Shown here piece after piece: positions 1 through 8,110 of a stretch of 43,465 nt of DNA. Numbering within the stretch: position 1 is the stretch's first letter; every line of letters begins with the position of its first letter. Origin of the DNA: Candidatus Altarchaeales archaeon WOR_SM1_86-2 (GTDB taxonomy: Archaea > Altiarchaeota > Altiarchaeia > IMC4 > MCBC01); NCBI GenBank assembly GCA_001723855.1, contig MCBC01000023.1:1-43465 (forward strand), given 5' to 3'. The notes under the pieces were generated by a model. The model was not told the origin of the DNA. It made no database searches and saw nothing but the letters and a program-made list of their open reading frames with translations. The position numbers and the translations under genes were made by a program.

Positions 1-335
1 TTTCTAAGAACATCAATTATTGCCCTTTGTAGTTCATCTAACGCCCCGGGAGAGAATACATAAGTACAGTTCTTGGTTGATGAGACGTCTTTTGACCTCC
101 TTGTAATACAGTCTATAAAGTGAAATTTATCCACATCTGCTTTAGTCTGCTTGAATTTATTGACCAATAATCCATAAGGTTTATTAGCACTTATATACAG
201 AATTTTATTATAACTTTTACTCAGGATAGCCGATAGTTCAATCAACATTTCGTCATATTCTGCACCCGGGATAACCAAACCGATTATTTCTTTGTCGCTC
301 AAACTTTCTTTAATGGTTTCGATATCCAATGTCAT
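1..335 (-). CDS. Partial protein downstream of response regulator, possible RecA/KaiC-like signalling partner
   Basis: The frame is open from an ATG at 335 to the window edge, so only about 111 N-terminal residues are visible. Its start overlaps the stop of the response-regulator gene (ATGA), so the two are translationally coupled in one operon. The visible part reads as an alternating alpha/beta protein with segments LVIPGAEYDEM, ILYISANKPY, FHFIDCIT and YVFSPGALDEL. That pattern resembles archaeal RecA/RAD55-like proteins found beside signalling genes, but no Walker A motif is present in this portion. The family assignment is by resemblance only; the existence of the gene is well supported by the overlap and the uninterrupted frame. 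Confidence 0.6.
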   Translation of the reverse strand, partial: MTLDIETIKESLSDKEIIGLVIPGAEYDEMLIELSAILSKSYNKILYISANKPYGLLVNKFKQTKADVDKFHFIDCITRRSKDVSSTKNCTYVFSPGALDELQRAIIDVLR

Positions 336-709
336 TTCTCGTTATTCTTAAATATTTTTTTAATTTTTGATGTAAAATTATGCACCTCAATTGGTTTCAC
401 AATGTAGTCTGAAACACCCAATACATCCAGAATTTCCAGACCCTTCTCCCTGAATGATGCCGAGGTAAGAAATGCTATCTTTGTGGACTTTAGATCCGGG
501 TTTTCCCTTATCCTTTCAATCACCGCCCTGCCATCCATTCCCGGCATGAAAAAATCCATCAAAATCAGATCAACGGGTTCTTTTTCTAATTTTTTCAAAC
601 AATCATCCCCGCTTTCCGCTCCTACAACACTGTAACCTTCTTTTTCCAATATTGTTTTAACTGATTTAACAATATATGGCTCATCATCTACTATCATTAC
701 TCTGGGCAT
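332..709 (-). CDS. CheY-like single-domain response regulator
   Basis: A 125-residue stand-alone receiver domain. The acidic pair is D8-D9, the phospho-acceptor is D52 in the LILMDFFMPGMDG motif, the switch threonine is T82 and the conserved lysine is K105 in VKP. All canonical residues are present, so it should accept phosphate from a histidine kinase. There is no output domain, so it must act by protein contact, as archaeal CheY-type regulators do. No kinase lies in this window. The next gene overlaps its stop codon and is the most likely partner. Confidence 0.93.
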   Translation of the reverse strand: MPRVMIVDDEPYIVKSVKTILEKEGYSVVGAESGDDCLKKLEKEPVDLILMDFFMPGMDGRAVIERIRENPDLKSTKIAFLTSASFREKGLEILDVLGVSDYIVKPIEVHNFTSKIKKIFKNNEK

Positions 710-811
710 TTTTAACTATGACGTACAAATCCACACATATATTAATAAGTTCAATAAATAAAAATAAATTTGCTGTTGATGGATCTACCTTTCTGTTCCA
801 GAAAAAACCCC

Positions 812-850
812 CAACAATTTTGCGAAAAATCAGGAATTTCTTTTCTGTTT
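812..850. repeat. Dispersed AT-rich motif, copy 1
   Basis: The stretch AACAATTTTGCGAAAAATC followed by AGGAATTT and a CTG-TTTCAG tail recurs, with few changes, at about 23419 and 25743, where it belongs to the larger direct repeats around the C39-like protease cassette. Here it lies alone between the response regulator and the prenyl synthase gene. Its role is unknown. Confidence 0.55.
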
Positions 851-866
851 CAGAAAATCGGGTTCA

Positions 867-1943
867 CTAAATCTCCCTCTCTATCAGGTAATCCTTAAAC
901 TCTTTAAGTAAATTCTTTGCCACGGATTCGGGGAGTATTTCATCAACATCATTCCATGCATCTGTCACAATTTTCTCTGCATATCCTTTCGCATGATCTA
1001 CGGCCCCGTATTCCCTGATTATATCGATTGCTTCCCTGATTAGTTCTTTATCCCCGGTGTGCATATCTAAAATCTCCCTCAACCGTCTTTTGTCCTCCTC
1101 TTTAGCATTTTTATCCTGCAGTACATGAACGACCATAAAACTTCTTTTCCCTTCCGTTATGTCCCCCCCGATTGTTTTTCCAAACTTATTGCTTCCCGTT
1201 ATATCCAGGACATCGTCTTGAATTTGAAACGCTACCCCAAGGGATTCTATGAATTCCCCCACTCTCTTTATTGTTTCATCATCCGCTCCGGCAAGAATAC
1301 CGGCAAATTTTGAAGACATTCTCGCTAAAGTTCCTGTCTTAAGGGAACACATCTGGATGTATTCTTCAATGCTCACATTCCTGGCATAACCTTTGTGCCA
1401 GACCAGGTCCATCCCCTGCCCAAGGGAAAGGTTAACCATCTCCTGGATGTATGCTTCATAGATATTTAATTTCTTTTTATCTTCGACATTACTTCTAACC
1501 ACAATCATCAAAGGCAGGTAATACATGAAATTTCCGCAGTTCAAAGCTATATCCAAACCGAATTCTTCCATCCTGTGCAAAGTAGGTTTCCCCCTCCTCA
1601 TCTGGCTGCCATCCTCTATATCATCGACCATCAAAGTCCCGTTGTGAATAATCTCCGGGATTATGGAAAAATCGAGGATATGGGGATTTTTTGGATCTCC
1701 CCCAAGTGCTTCATAGACCAGCAAAAATAATGTCGGCCTCCATCTCTTCCCCCCGCGGCCTAAAAACTCCCAGAACGGCTCGGAAATCGCTCTATTTACG
1801 GCATCCAGATCAACATTAGTCGAGTCTTTATAAACAAACTGCAACAGCCCGCCGTCATATCTTTTCGGAATATATTTCTCGATCCTTTCATCAATCTTCT
1901 TTGCATTCTCCTCCAAAACGTCTTTAAGTTTTTTCATTGCCAT
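867..1943 (-). CDS. Trans-isoprenyl diphosphate synthase (geranylgeranyl or longer)
   Basis: A 358-residue member of the polyprenyl synthetase family, which adds isopentenyl diphosphate units head-to-tail to make archaeal lipid precursors. Visible motifs are GGKRWRP at 64-70, the first aspartate-rich motif DDIED at 107-111 followed by MRRGKPT, and the second motif DDVLD at 243-247 followed by GKTIGGD. All catalytic elements are intact. I chose the ATG at 1943 (MAMKKLKD); 1937 is equally possible. The longer frame upstream runs through palindromic repeat DNA and does not look coding. Chain length cannot be read with confidence. HMG-CoA synthase, also of the isoprenoid pathway, is divergently transcribed beyond the repeat. 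Confidence 0.92.
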   Translation of the reverse strand: MAMKKLKDVLEENAKKIDERIEKYIPKRYDGGLLQFVYKDSTNVDLDAVNRAISEPFWEFLGRGGKRWRPTLFLLVYEALGGDPKNPHILDFSIIPEIIHNGTLMVDDIEDGSQMRRGKPTLHRMEEFGLDIALNCGNFMYYLPLMIVVRSNVEDKKKLNIYEAYIQEMVNLSLGQGMDLVWHKGYARNVSIEEYIQMCSLKTGTLARMSSKFAGILAGADDETIKRVGEFIESLGVAFQIQDDVLDITGSNKFGKTIGGDITEGKRSFMVVHVLQDKNAKEEDKRRLREILDMHTGDKELIREAIDIIREYGAVDHAKGYAEKIVTDAWNDVDEILPESVAKNLLKEFKDYLIEREI

Positions 1944-1973
1944 ATAGTTAATATTGTGGGTTAAAATATGCAA

Positions 1974-2197
1974 AATCGCTTTGCGATGTGGCTGACCTTT
2001 GGTCAGACAGCGCAAAACTGCATCGCAGTTTTGGCTTCGCAAGATTTACCTTGCAAATCTTGGAATCCGAAGCCATAAAATGGTTTTGCGATCCCAAGAT
2101 GCGTAAAATTTGCGAAGCAAATTTCAGCACACAAAATTCCAAAGGAATTTTGATTGTTGCTTTGCAATCTTGCTTTAAAAAAAAAGTTTTATCAAAA
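1974..2197. repeat. Mosaic of short perfect hairpins, locus 1
   Basis: Successive inverted repeats fill almost the whole gap. They include ATCGC/GCGAT (1975-1987), CTGACC/GGTCAG (1992-2006), CAAAACTGC/GCAGTTTTG (2013-2033), GGCTTCG/CGAAGCC (2033-2075) enclosing AAGATTT/AAATCTT, AAATTTGC/GCAAATTT (2106-2124) and CAAAATTCC/GGAATTTTG (2132-2152). Most loops are three bases. The block ends with a poly-A run and GTTTTATCAAAA immediately before the HMG-CoA synthase start. Modules recur at 8.66, 16.0 and 29.65 kb. Confidence 0.85.
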
Positions 2198-2199
2198 AC

Positions 2200-3249
2200 A
2201 TGGTCGGAATTGTTGGTTATGGGGGCTATATCCCAAAGTACCGAATAAAAACGCAGGAGATCGCGAAAGTGTGGGGGGACGACGGCGAAAGAATGAGCAA
2301 GGGATTAGGGGTTTATGAAAAGTCCGTTCCAGCGCTGGATGAAGATACCGTTACTATTTCTGTTGAGGCTGCGAGAAATTCTTTAAAACATGCGGGTATA
2401 AACCCGCAGGACATTGGTGCAATCTACATAGGATCTGAATCTCATCCCTATGCTGTTAAGCCGACCGGGACCATAGTTGCAGAAGCAATTCTTGCTACCC
2501 CTGACATAATGACAGCAGACTATGAATTTGCCTGCAAAGCCGGAACCGCGGCTATCCAGACCTGCATGGGTTTAGTCGAATCCGGAAGGATTAAGTACGG
2601 GATGGCAATCGGTGCGGATACATCACAGGGGCATCCTGGAGACGCCCTGGAATACACTGCCTCGGCTGGTGGGGCGGCATTCTTAATCGGCAGTGACGGA
2701 ATCATTGCGGAGATTTTGGATACTTATTCCTACACCACGGATACCCCTGATTTCTGGAGAAGGGAAGGGGCGGAGTTTCCAAAACATGGCGGAAGGTTTA
2801 CCGGAGCACCGGCTTATTTCAGGCACGTAACAAGTGCGGCAAAGAAGATAATGGAGCGAAACGATATCAAGCCGGAAGATTTCAATTATGTTGTGCTGCA
2901 TCAACCAAACGGCAAGTTTCCCCTGAAAGCCGGGAAAATGCTTGGCTTTGAAAAGCAGCAATTGAGTTTAGGATTATTGACCCCGCAGATAGGAAACACC
3001 TACTCTGGAGCACCTATGCTGGGGCTTGCGAATGTGCTGGATTATGCCAAAGCTGGTGATTTGATTCTTGTCACTTCCTTTGGCTCCGGAGCCGGAAGCG
3101 ATGCATTCGTAATCAGGGTCGCGGGGGAAAACGAAAAGAGAAGAAACCCATGCCCCATCAAAAAGTTTATTGATTGCAGGGAATATATAGACTACGCCAC
3201 CTATGCAAAATTCAGGAGGAAGATCAAGGGAGTTAGTTTAGAGAAATGA
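2200..3249 (+). CDS. Hydroxymethylglutaryl-CoA synthase
   Basis: A 349-residue thiolase-fold enzyme that condenses acetyl-CoA with acetoacetyl-CoA to HMG-CoA at the entry of the mevalonate pathway. Visible landmarks are the N-terminal [15 protein letters not shown]80 in [13 protein letters not shown], the catalytic cysteine C112 in [10 protein letters not shown], and H234 in [11 protein letters not shown]. Length and motifs match the archaeal type. In many archaea the gene is followed by acetoacetyl-CoA thiolase and a DUF35 partner with which it forms a complex; here neither follows, so the usual cluster is broken up. The start lies directly against the end of the upstream palindromic repeat, leaving little room for a conventional leader. 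Confidence 0.95.
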   Translation: MVGIVGYGGYIPKYRIKTQEIAKVWGDDGERMSKGLGVYEKSVPALDEDTVTISVEAARNSLKHAGINPQDIGAIYIGSESHPYAVKPTGTIVAEAILATPDIMTADYEFACKAGTAAIQTCMGLVESGRIKYGMAIGADTSQGHPGDALEYTASAGGAAFLIGSDGIIAEILDTYSYTTDTPDFWRREGAEFPKHGGRFTGAPAYFRHVTSAAKKIMERNDIKPEDFNYVVLHQPNGKFPLKAGKMLGFEKQQLSLGLLTPQIGNTYSGAPMLGLANVLDYAKAGDLILVTSFGSGAGSDAFVIRVAGENEKRRNPCPIKKFIDCREYIDYATYAKFRRKIKGVSLEK

Positions 3250-3320
3250 TTTGATAATGATCTTTGGCAGTTCAATACAGCACATTTTGTTATGCAACAA
3301 ACCCTGTTATTTATCCATAC

Positions 3321-3488
3321 ATGATTCCAGAACAGCATGCTTTTATACGTGCCCGTATGGGTTTAAGGTGTTTGTTTTTGTCAACCGTCTGTATTCTTCC
3401 GGTGTTTCTTGTGTCGCATTTGTCGGGAGTATGGACAGGATTAATAACATTTTTAGTATTATTATTTGTAATTTTAAAGAAAAGATAA
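3321..3488 (+). CDS. Possible small two-helix membrane protein
   Basis: A 55-residue frame whose TAA stop overlaps the ATG of the dUTPase gene (TAATG), an arrangement that usually signals translational coupling. The product has two hydrophobic stretches (CLFLSTVCILPVFLV and GLITFLVLLFVI) and ends in KKR, typical of a tiny membrane protein. I see no family resemblance. The same DNA in another frame is an upstream extension of the dUTPase frame that does not look coding. The TAATG junction and hydrophobic pattern support this gene, but chance cannot be excluded. Confidence 0.33.
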   Translation: MIPEQHAFIRARMGLRCLFLSTVCILPVFLVSHLSGVWTGLITFLVLLFVILKKR

Positions 3489-3976
3489 TGATCCTTGGAA
3501 GATCAAGAATTCTGGAACTGGTGGAAGAGAAGAATTTGATAGAAAACTTTGATATTGATTGTTTAGAAGGGGCGGGATATGACCTGCGCATCGGAAGGGT
3601 TTATAAGATAAAGTCGGAAAGTTTTCTGGGCAAATCTGAGAGAAAAACACCCCTGATTGGAGAGGAGATTGCTGATGAGCATGTCTTGGAACCCCGGGGA
3701 TACAGGTTGATTGAAACGATCGAGAGGGTGAATATGCCTGCCGACCTGACGGCCAGGGTTCTTCCGAGATCAAGCGTTTTCAGGTGCGGGTGTGCCGTGA
3801 TAACAGCGGTCGTTGACCCTGGATTTGGGGGAACGTTAACGATGGGTCTCAGAAATCTCTCTTCGTTTAACTTTAAATTTGAAAAAGAAGCAAGGATCGC
3901 GCAAATTGTTTTCGAGAGCGTTGACGGCGAAACAAAAGTTTATGAGGGTAAATATCAGGGCGGGAAGGTCGTATAA
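3488..3976 (+). CDS. dut: dUTP diphosphatase of the dCTP deaminase/dUTPase fold
   Basis: A 162-residue trimeric beta-barrel nucleotidase expected to hydrolyse dUTP to dUMP and so keep uracil out of DNA. Family landmarks are GAGYDLRIG near the N-terminus, LPRSSVFRCG, VVDPGFGGTLTMGLRN, EARIAQIVFE and the C-terminal YEGKYQGGKV, which closes over the active site in this family. In true dCTP deaminases the residue after TLTx is a catalytic glutamate; here it is glycine, which argues for dUTPase rather than deaminase activity. I chose the internal ATG that gives MILGRSRILELV; the longer frame upstream is not convincing. A 28-bp repeat begins at the base after the stop codon. Confidence 0.82.
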   Translation: MILGRSRILELVEEKNLIENFDIDCLEGAGYDLRIGRVYKIKSESFLGKSERKTPLIGEEIADEHVLEPRGYRLIETIERVNMPADLTARVLPRSSVFRCGCAVITAVVDPGFGGTLTMGLRNLSSFNFKFEKEARIAQIVFESVDGETKVYEGKYQGGKVV

Positions 3977-4004
3977 AAAACTTTTAAAAAAAGTTTTATC
4001 AAAA
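3977..4004 (+). repeat. Empty palindromic shell, copy 1 (28 bp)
   Basis: AAAACTTTT, seven A, then GTTTTATCAAAA. The 28 bases are identical to 31580-31607. It is an AAAACTT/AAGTTTT hairpin without inner modules. The same outer ends, AAAACTTTTAG and AAGTTTTATCAAAA, enclose the hairpin mosaic at 29.65 kb. In convergent position between dut and the topoisomerase gene it could also serve as a terminator. Confidence 0.8.
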
Positions 4005-4023
4005 GATAAGACCGGAAAAATTA

Positions 4024-6105
4024 TTATTTGTCCTTCCGGGTCGAGCATTCCGGATTTACGCAGAACTTCCATGGGCGCTTTCCTCTCACGATTCTTGTAA
4101 ATATCGGGGATCCGCACTCGCTGCAGACGTCTGCGCCCTCTCTCTTAAGCAATCCCGAGGGCAAAGAAAAGGTAAACCTGCATTTGGGGTAGTTATCGCA
4201 TCCGGCAAAATTGGATGTGAACCTGCCGTATTTCCCATGTTTTGAAACGCTCTTCAGAACCAGATTTCCGCCGCACTGCAGACATTTGCCGAGATGGCTC
4301 TGCAATCTTATTGTTTCGTCAATGGAATTTGCAAGTGCTTCACCGATGCTGTGCTCGTTCTCTTTGAATTCCTCGGAGATATGGATCAATGTTTCTTCAC
4401 CCTCCTTTACGACCACTTCCGCATCCAGCTTCTTTGACCTGATTTTTTCTATCTCCTCCTCAAACTTGCGGGTCAGTTCAACACTCAAAACCTCCGGACA
4501 GTACTTGTTCAGGGTTTCTACAACATCTAAACCAAGGCAGGTTACTTCTATGGACTTACCTGTCAGATAATTTCTCTCAAACAGCACATCGATTATCTGA
4601 GAGCGCGTTGCTTTGGTCCCCAGATTATTTTTCTCCATCAATCTGATTATTGATGCAGGAGTATAGCGTTTTGGAGGGGATGTTTCTTTTTCATGAATTT
4701 CTATGCTTTTAACCTCCAATATATCCCCTTTATTGGTTATTGGCAGGGCAATATCATCAAATTTAGCGTATTTGCCGTACAGTTCAAACCATCCGTTCTC
4801 CACAGTCTTTACTCCATTTGCAACGAAAATTTCATTGTTGTTGTCCAGTTTAAGCGTAACGCTTTCCCTCACCGCATTATCTCCGAAGGTGGCAAAGAAT
4901 CTTTTTGTTACGAGGTCATAAATTTTTTTGTGGTATTGAGTGGCTTTAATTTCCAACCAATCCGGTTTTTCTCCCGTGGGGTGGATCGCAGGGTGCGCAG
5001 GGTCTTTCTTTTTACCGTTATTTGGCTTTAATTTCCCTTCTTTAATTTTATTTTTTAAAATTGTGTATAAGCGGCTGTAATCCTCTATCATGCTCAATTT
5101 TTCGAGTATTTCGATAAAGTTGATTTCATCAGGCAGTTGTTGAGAGGATGTTCTCGGGTATGAAATGACCCCCGAGGTATAGAGATCCTGTGCGATTTCC
5201 AGGGTTTTCCTCGGGTGCATACCCAGTGTTTTATACGCCTCAGTCTGGAGGGTTGTCAGATCAAATGGGTGCGGCGGCTTAATTATATTCTTTTTCTTTT
5301 TAATGTCCTTCACAACCGCGGTGTTCCCGCACCGCCCCCTTATTTCCTCCACCTCCTTTTTATCCCTGAATTTATCCTTTTCATGATAGGAACTGATCGC
5401 ATCCCCTTTTATATCCACAATCATCTCGATCACCCAGTACGGTTCCGGCACAAATGCCTTTATCTCTTTTTCCCTCTTAGCCAGCATGTTAAGCGTCGGT
5501 CCCTGGACCCTCCCGATGCTCAGGGTTACAAATCTGCGTGCTTTTCTTGTCGCAGAGTTTAACGCCCTTGAAAGATTAATGCCCCAGTACCAATCCAGGG
5601 TATGCCTGGTAAGTCCTGCATCAACCATCCCTTTATCTACCGGAACGAGATTGTTGTAGGCATCGACTATGGATTTGCCCGTCAGTGTGGAGAATTTCAT
5701 TCTTTTAACATTCCCGGAAAAGGGATCCGCATTGCAGGCATGTTTTATTGCGTTAAAGCCAATAACGCTGCCCTCTATATCATAGTCGCAGGCGTTAATG
5801 AAGGCATCGCATTTTTTAGCAAGAAACTTGAGGTTCTCGAGATATGACTTTGTGAAAGAGGAGGACTTGGCTATCGAATACGATGGAGCCCATTCAATCT
5901 CAAACACGGGGTATTTTGAAAATCCATATCCTTTTTTTCTCTCCTTCAACCCGTAGATGTGCCCTACTGCCGGCGCCACGATTAGATTCTTATCCCCTGC
6001 CACATAGTACCCAATCCTATTTCTTGTTTCCTTTTTTGCCCCTCCCAGGGCGTTCGCGATTCTTTCTGCTACCTTGGGTTTTTCCGTGACGATCAGAGTA
6101 GTCAT
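4024..6105 (-). CDS. topA: Type IA DNA topoisomerase (topoisomerase I/III)
   Basis: A 693-residue enzyme that relaxes negative supercoils by single-strand passage. The TOPRIM domain begins LIVTEKPKVAERIA with the metal-binding acidic triad at 107-111 (DYDIE). The catalytic tyrosine is Y316 in ISYPRTSSQQLP, and the HPRKTLEIAQDLYTSG segment precedes it. Two C-terminal zinc fingers are visible: CLQC...CDNYPKC at 608-642 and CSEC...CVNPEC at 661-687. Length and order are as in archaeal topoisomerase I/III. No reverse-gyrase helicase domain is attached, so the gene itself gives no sign of hyperthermophily. Downstream (on the minus strand) it converges with dut. Confidence 0.95.
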   Translation of the reverse strand: MTTLIVTEKPKVAERIANALGGAKKETRNRIGYYVAGDKNLIVAPAVGHIYGLKERKKGYGFSKYPVFEIEWAPSYSIAKSSSFTKSYLENLKFLAKKCDAFINACDYDIEGSVIGFNAIKHACNADPFSGNVKRMKFSTLTGKSIVDAYNNLVPVDKGMVDAGLTRHTLDWYWGINLSRALNSATRKARRFVTLSIGRVQGPTLNMLAKREKEIKAFVPEPYWVIEMIVDIKGDAISSYHEKDKFRDKKEVEEIRGRCGNTAVVKDIKKKKNIIKPPHPFDLTTLQTEAYKTLGMHPRKTLEIAQDLYTSGVISYPRTSSQQLPDEINFIEILEKLSMIEDYSRLYTILKNKIKEGKLKPNNGKKKDPAHPAIHPTGEKPDWLEIKATQYHKKIYDLVTKRFFATFGDNAVRESVTLKLDNNNEIFVANGVKTVENGWFELYGKYAKFDDIALPITNKGDILEVKSIEIHEKETSPPKRYTPASIIRLMEKNNLGTKATRSQIIDVLFERNYLTGKSIEVTCLGLDVVETLNKYCPEVLSVELTRKFEEEIEKIRSKKLDAEVVVKEGEETLIHISEEFKENEHSIGEALANSIDETIRLQSHLGKCLQCGGNLVLKSVSKHGKYGRFTSNFAGCDNYPKCRFTFSLPSGLLKREGADVCSECGSPIFTRIVRGKRPWKFCVNPECSTRKDK

Positions 6106-6183
6106 ATTTTGATTTTAATTTTTGATAAAATAAAACTAATAAAAATATCAGATATAAAAACAAAATCCAGGATTTTAACAAAA

Positions 6184-6331
6184 TTTCAGGGCAGAAGCAG
6201 CCCATTCTCAAGTCGGAAATTTCCGACGAGAATGAGCGGGCATTCCGCTTCGCTCCAGCCCACTTTGGATTTCCAGTGATTTAGAGGCAATTGCTCGCTG
6301 TTCTATCCTTACGCCCCTCTTTTCCACTAAA
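6184..6331 (-). pseudogene. Duplicated 3' end of top6A, interrupted by a palindrome
   Basis: Read on the minus strand this gives LVEKRGVRIEQRAIASKSLE, closely matching the LMKKKGVRIEQQALASKSLE of the intact top6A C-terminus. The frame is then lost in a palindromic insert (GTCGGAAATTTCCGAC flanked by CATTCTC/GAGAATG arms, 6203-6234) and resumes as LENGLLLP plus stop, the exact last residues of topoisomerase VI-A. It is a diverged, non-functional copy of that gene's last ~35 codons. It lies on the far side of the hicBA cassette and ends at the base next to the hicA stop codon. Confidence 0.85.
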
Positions 6332-6559
6332 TCATATATGTCTCATAAATTCATCCCTGAGTATTCCTAAATCTTTTCTGATGATTTTGTTTAACCGCCC
6401 TCTGTCAATTTTTTCACCGGGGTGAACAGGCACAAGTGGTGTTCTTCCATCTGGATGTCTAAAGAACGCGTGACCACCTTTTTGACGAATTTTCTCAAAT
6501 CCTAATTTTTCTCAAATTCTGAACAACTCTTTTGCAGATAGTAAGGGTAATTTTGGCAT
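6332..6559 (-). pseudogene. hicA: HicA toxin gene with an in-frame TGA
   Basis: The frame reads MPKLPLLSAKELFRI, then TGA (6512-6514), then EKLGFEKIRQKGGHAFFRHP and onward to GEKIDRGRLNKIIRKDLGI and a normal stop. This is a HicA mRNA interferase: double-stranded-RNA-binding-like fold, catalytic histidine in KGGHAFFRHPDG. Apart from the single premature stop at codon 16 the 75-codon frame is intact, so the inactivation is recent, or the base is an error, or the stop is read through. The gene follows hicB by 7 nt, so both would be on one transcript. If truly dead, HicB is an orphan antitoxin. Confidence 0.85.
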
Positions 6560-6566
6560 TTTAAAT

Positions 6567-6776
6567 TTAGACAGTCACTTTTTGTATTCCTATGAACTTT
6601 TCTGTGATAACTAATGGCTGCTCTACACATTCTAAATAAAGAGAAATCGCTTCTTTGGTTCTTTTAATAAGTTCGTCATAGGATTTTGCCTGTGTGTGGC
6701 AACCTGGAAGTTCGATTACTTCGGATATTAAATAACCGTCTTCCCCTTCCTCTATTATTATATTGAATTCGTTCAT
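6567..6776 (-). CDS. hicB: HicB-family antitoxin
   Basis: A 69-residue HicB domain: FNIIIEEGEDGYLISEVIELPGC followed by the AKSYDELIKRTKEAISLYLE helix. It is the short form, with no obvious C-terminal DNA-binding domain beyond the HicB fold. In known systems HicB blocks the HicA RNase and represses its own promoter. It precedes hicA, the less common gene order but known in many pairs. An 8-bp inverted repeat lies about 37 bp upstream of its start. The pair forms a cassette wedged between topA and top6A. Confidence 0.88.
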   Translation of the reverse strand: MNEFNIIIEEGEDGYLISEVIELPGCHTQAKSYDELIKRTKEAISLYLECVEQPLVITEKFIGIQKVTV

Positions 6777-6812
6777 TGTTGGTAATTAATATTATATTGG
6801 TTTTGATATTTA

Positions 6813-6832
6813 AAAAGATTGTTTAATCTTTT
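6813..6832. promoter_or_regulatory. Candidate operator upstream of hicB
   Basis: Perfect inverted repeat AAAAGATT-GTTT-AATCTTTT about 37-56 bp upstream of the hicB start, in the position expected for autoregulation by an antitoxin. On the plus strand it is followed by a T-rich tract, so it could instead be a terminator for plus-strand transcription. Confidence 0.4.
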
Positions 6833-6856
6833 CTTTATTTTTAAAAAATAACTCAA

Positions 6857-6974
6857 GGCAGCAACAGTCGGGAATTTCCGACGAGAATGAGCGTATTTCC
6901 GCTCTATGCTTCGCTATCGCTCGCGATATTTCCTCGTATGACTCGGAAACGCTCCAATACGCTTAGGATATAGA
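6857..6974. repeat. Second copy of the cassette-flanking palindromic element
   Basis: GGCAGCAACAGTCGGGAATTTCC and the following ACGAGAATGAGCG closely match the insert in the duplicated top6A end at 6190-6240, in the same orientation. The rest is rich in inverted repeats, with GCGTATT near 6892 able to pair with AATACGC near 6956. Thus similar palindromic DNA bounds the hicBA cassette on both sides, and this copy ends at the top6A stop codon. Confidence 0.65.
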
Positions 6975-8072
6975 TCAGGGCAGAAGCAGCCCGTTCTCGA
7001 TCTTCCGGGGCAGGTATTCCTCGGCAACGAACTCTAAGGATTTTGAAGCAAGTGCCTGCTGTTCTATCCTCACGCCCTTCTTTTTCATCAGTTTCAACTC
7101 TTTCTTCCATCCCCTCCTCTGGAACCAGGGGTATTCAAGCAGTTCAGCAATCCTTTTTTTATCGACATCCTTTAACTTCTCCGTCACCGAATGGAGATCA
7201 TAAGTGTCTATGTCCGTCATTGTCATCCCAACAAACCGCATTGCTGGGGTTCCCAAACGCTCAGATTCATGGGCCAGCGCGAAAGAGCCTGCTTTCAATA
7301 CGGAGTAGATGTAGTAACCCCACGGATCGCCGTCGCTGAACGCTATCACTGGAAGATTTAATTCATTATGGATGCGGTTGATTAACCGCCTGCACCCCCT
7401 TGCCGCCTGCCCTTTTGTTGCGATCATGATGCAGTTATTCTTTAAATGATACTTCTCCTCCACCAATCTATCAAACATTGCTCCGGTTTCAATCACAAGC
7501 AGGTAATCCGCCTCGACAGATTCGAAGTTATAATGCTCGACAATTGAAGGAACCGCAAGTCCTGACCTTCCAAGTTTGGAGCAGTCAATAATGTCTCCTG
7601 AGTCTTCTATCACGATCTTTCCAATAATTGTTCCCTTATCATCCGCTTTCAGATGCAGCTCCTCTCTCATCACGCCCAGTGCCACCTCCAGATCAACTAT
7701 CAGCGGATCCGACTCACTTTGTTCGTCAAATGTGTTTTCCTTTGTCCCGGCAATCGTATGCTTCAACTGGTAATACAACTCCCTGATAGATGCGGTTTTT
7801 CCTGCTGAAACCAAATCCTTGGCTTTAGATGCTATCAGCACGGTCTGCATAAATTTTTTTGAATGGGCGATGTTGAGGAACGATCTTGCAGATGTTTTAT
7901 CCCCCAGCTGGAGCAGATTCTGTTCTGAGTCCCACTCCACGTTGCCCTTGCTTCTTATCGGGACATCTATGTAAGGGGACGTATGGGAGGTAATGGCGTC
8001 TGAAACCTTTCTGCCAAGATCTATGAGAAGGGATATTACTTCCTCATCCTCCCTTTTATTCAAATCTCTCAT
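6975..8072 (-). CDS. top6A: DNA topoisomerase VI subunit A (Spo11 family)
   Basis: A 365-residue type IIB topoisomerase subunit that makes the double-strand break for decatenation and relaxation. The catalytic tyrosine is in SIRELYYQLKHT (Y100/Y101). The TOPRIM-like domain shows E in LLVIETGAMFDRL and the acidic pair in FSDGDPWGYYIY. Length is normal for the family. The ATPase subunit Top6B is usually adjacent upstream, but here the upstream neighbour is the divergent L10e gene, so top6B lies outside this window. The C-terminal segment is duplicated beyond the hicBA cassette. Confidence 0.96.
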   Translation of the reverse strand: MRDLNKREDEEVISLLIDLGRKVSDAITSHTSPYIDVPIRSKGNVEWDSEQNLLQLGDKTSARSFLNIAHSKKFMQTVLIASKAKDLVSAGKTASIRELYYQLKHTIAGTKENTFDEQSESDPLIVDLEVALGVMREELHLKADDKGTIIGKIVIEDSGDIIDCSKLGRSGLAVPSIVEHYNFESVEADYLLVIETGAMFDRLVEEKYHLKNNCIMIATKGQAARGCRRLINRIHNELNLPVIAFSDGDPWGYYIYSVLKAGSFALAHESERLGTPAMRFVGMTMTDIDTYDLHSVTEKLKDVDKKRIAELLEYPWFQRRGWKKELKLMKKKGVRIEQQALASKSLEFVAEEYLPRKIENGLLLP

Positions 8073-8110
8073 CTTTATTTTTATTTAATTTAATAATATA
8101 AAATTTAAAG
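8073..8110. promoter_or_regulatory. Divergent promoter region, top6A / L10e
   Basis: Only 38 bp, almost all A and T (TTTATTTTTATTTAATTT, then AATATAAAATTTAAAG), separates the two opposite start codons. Transcripts in both directions must have very short or no leaders. Exact boxes cannot be assigned with confidence. Confidence 0.5.

Noticed and set aside
1944..2142. Extension of the prenyl synthase frame and other open frames across the hairpin repeats
   Set aside because: They run through palindromic DNA; translated sequences mirror the repeats and lack family similarity.
1974..2199. A CRISPR array at the hairpin repeats
   Set aside because: Hairpins differ from each other and there is no regular repeat-spacer spacing; no cas genes are in the window.
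3251..3487. 79-codon N-terminal extension of the dUTPase frame
   Set aside because: Family members begin close to the internal ATG at 3488; the extension is rich in C and F and has no family resemblance.
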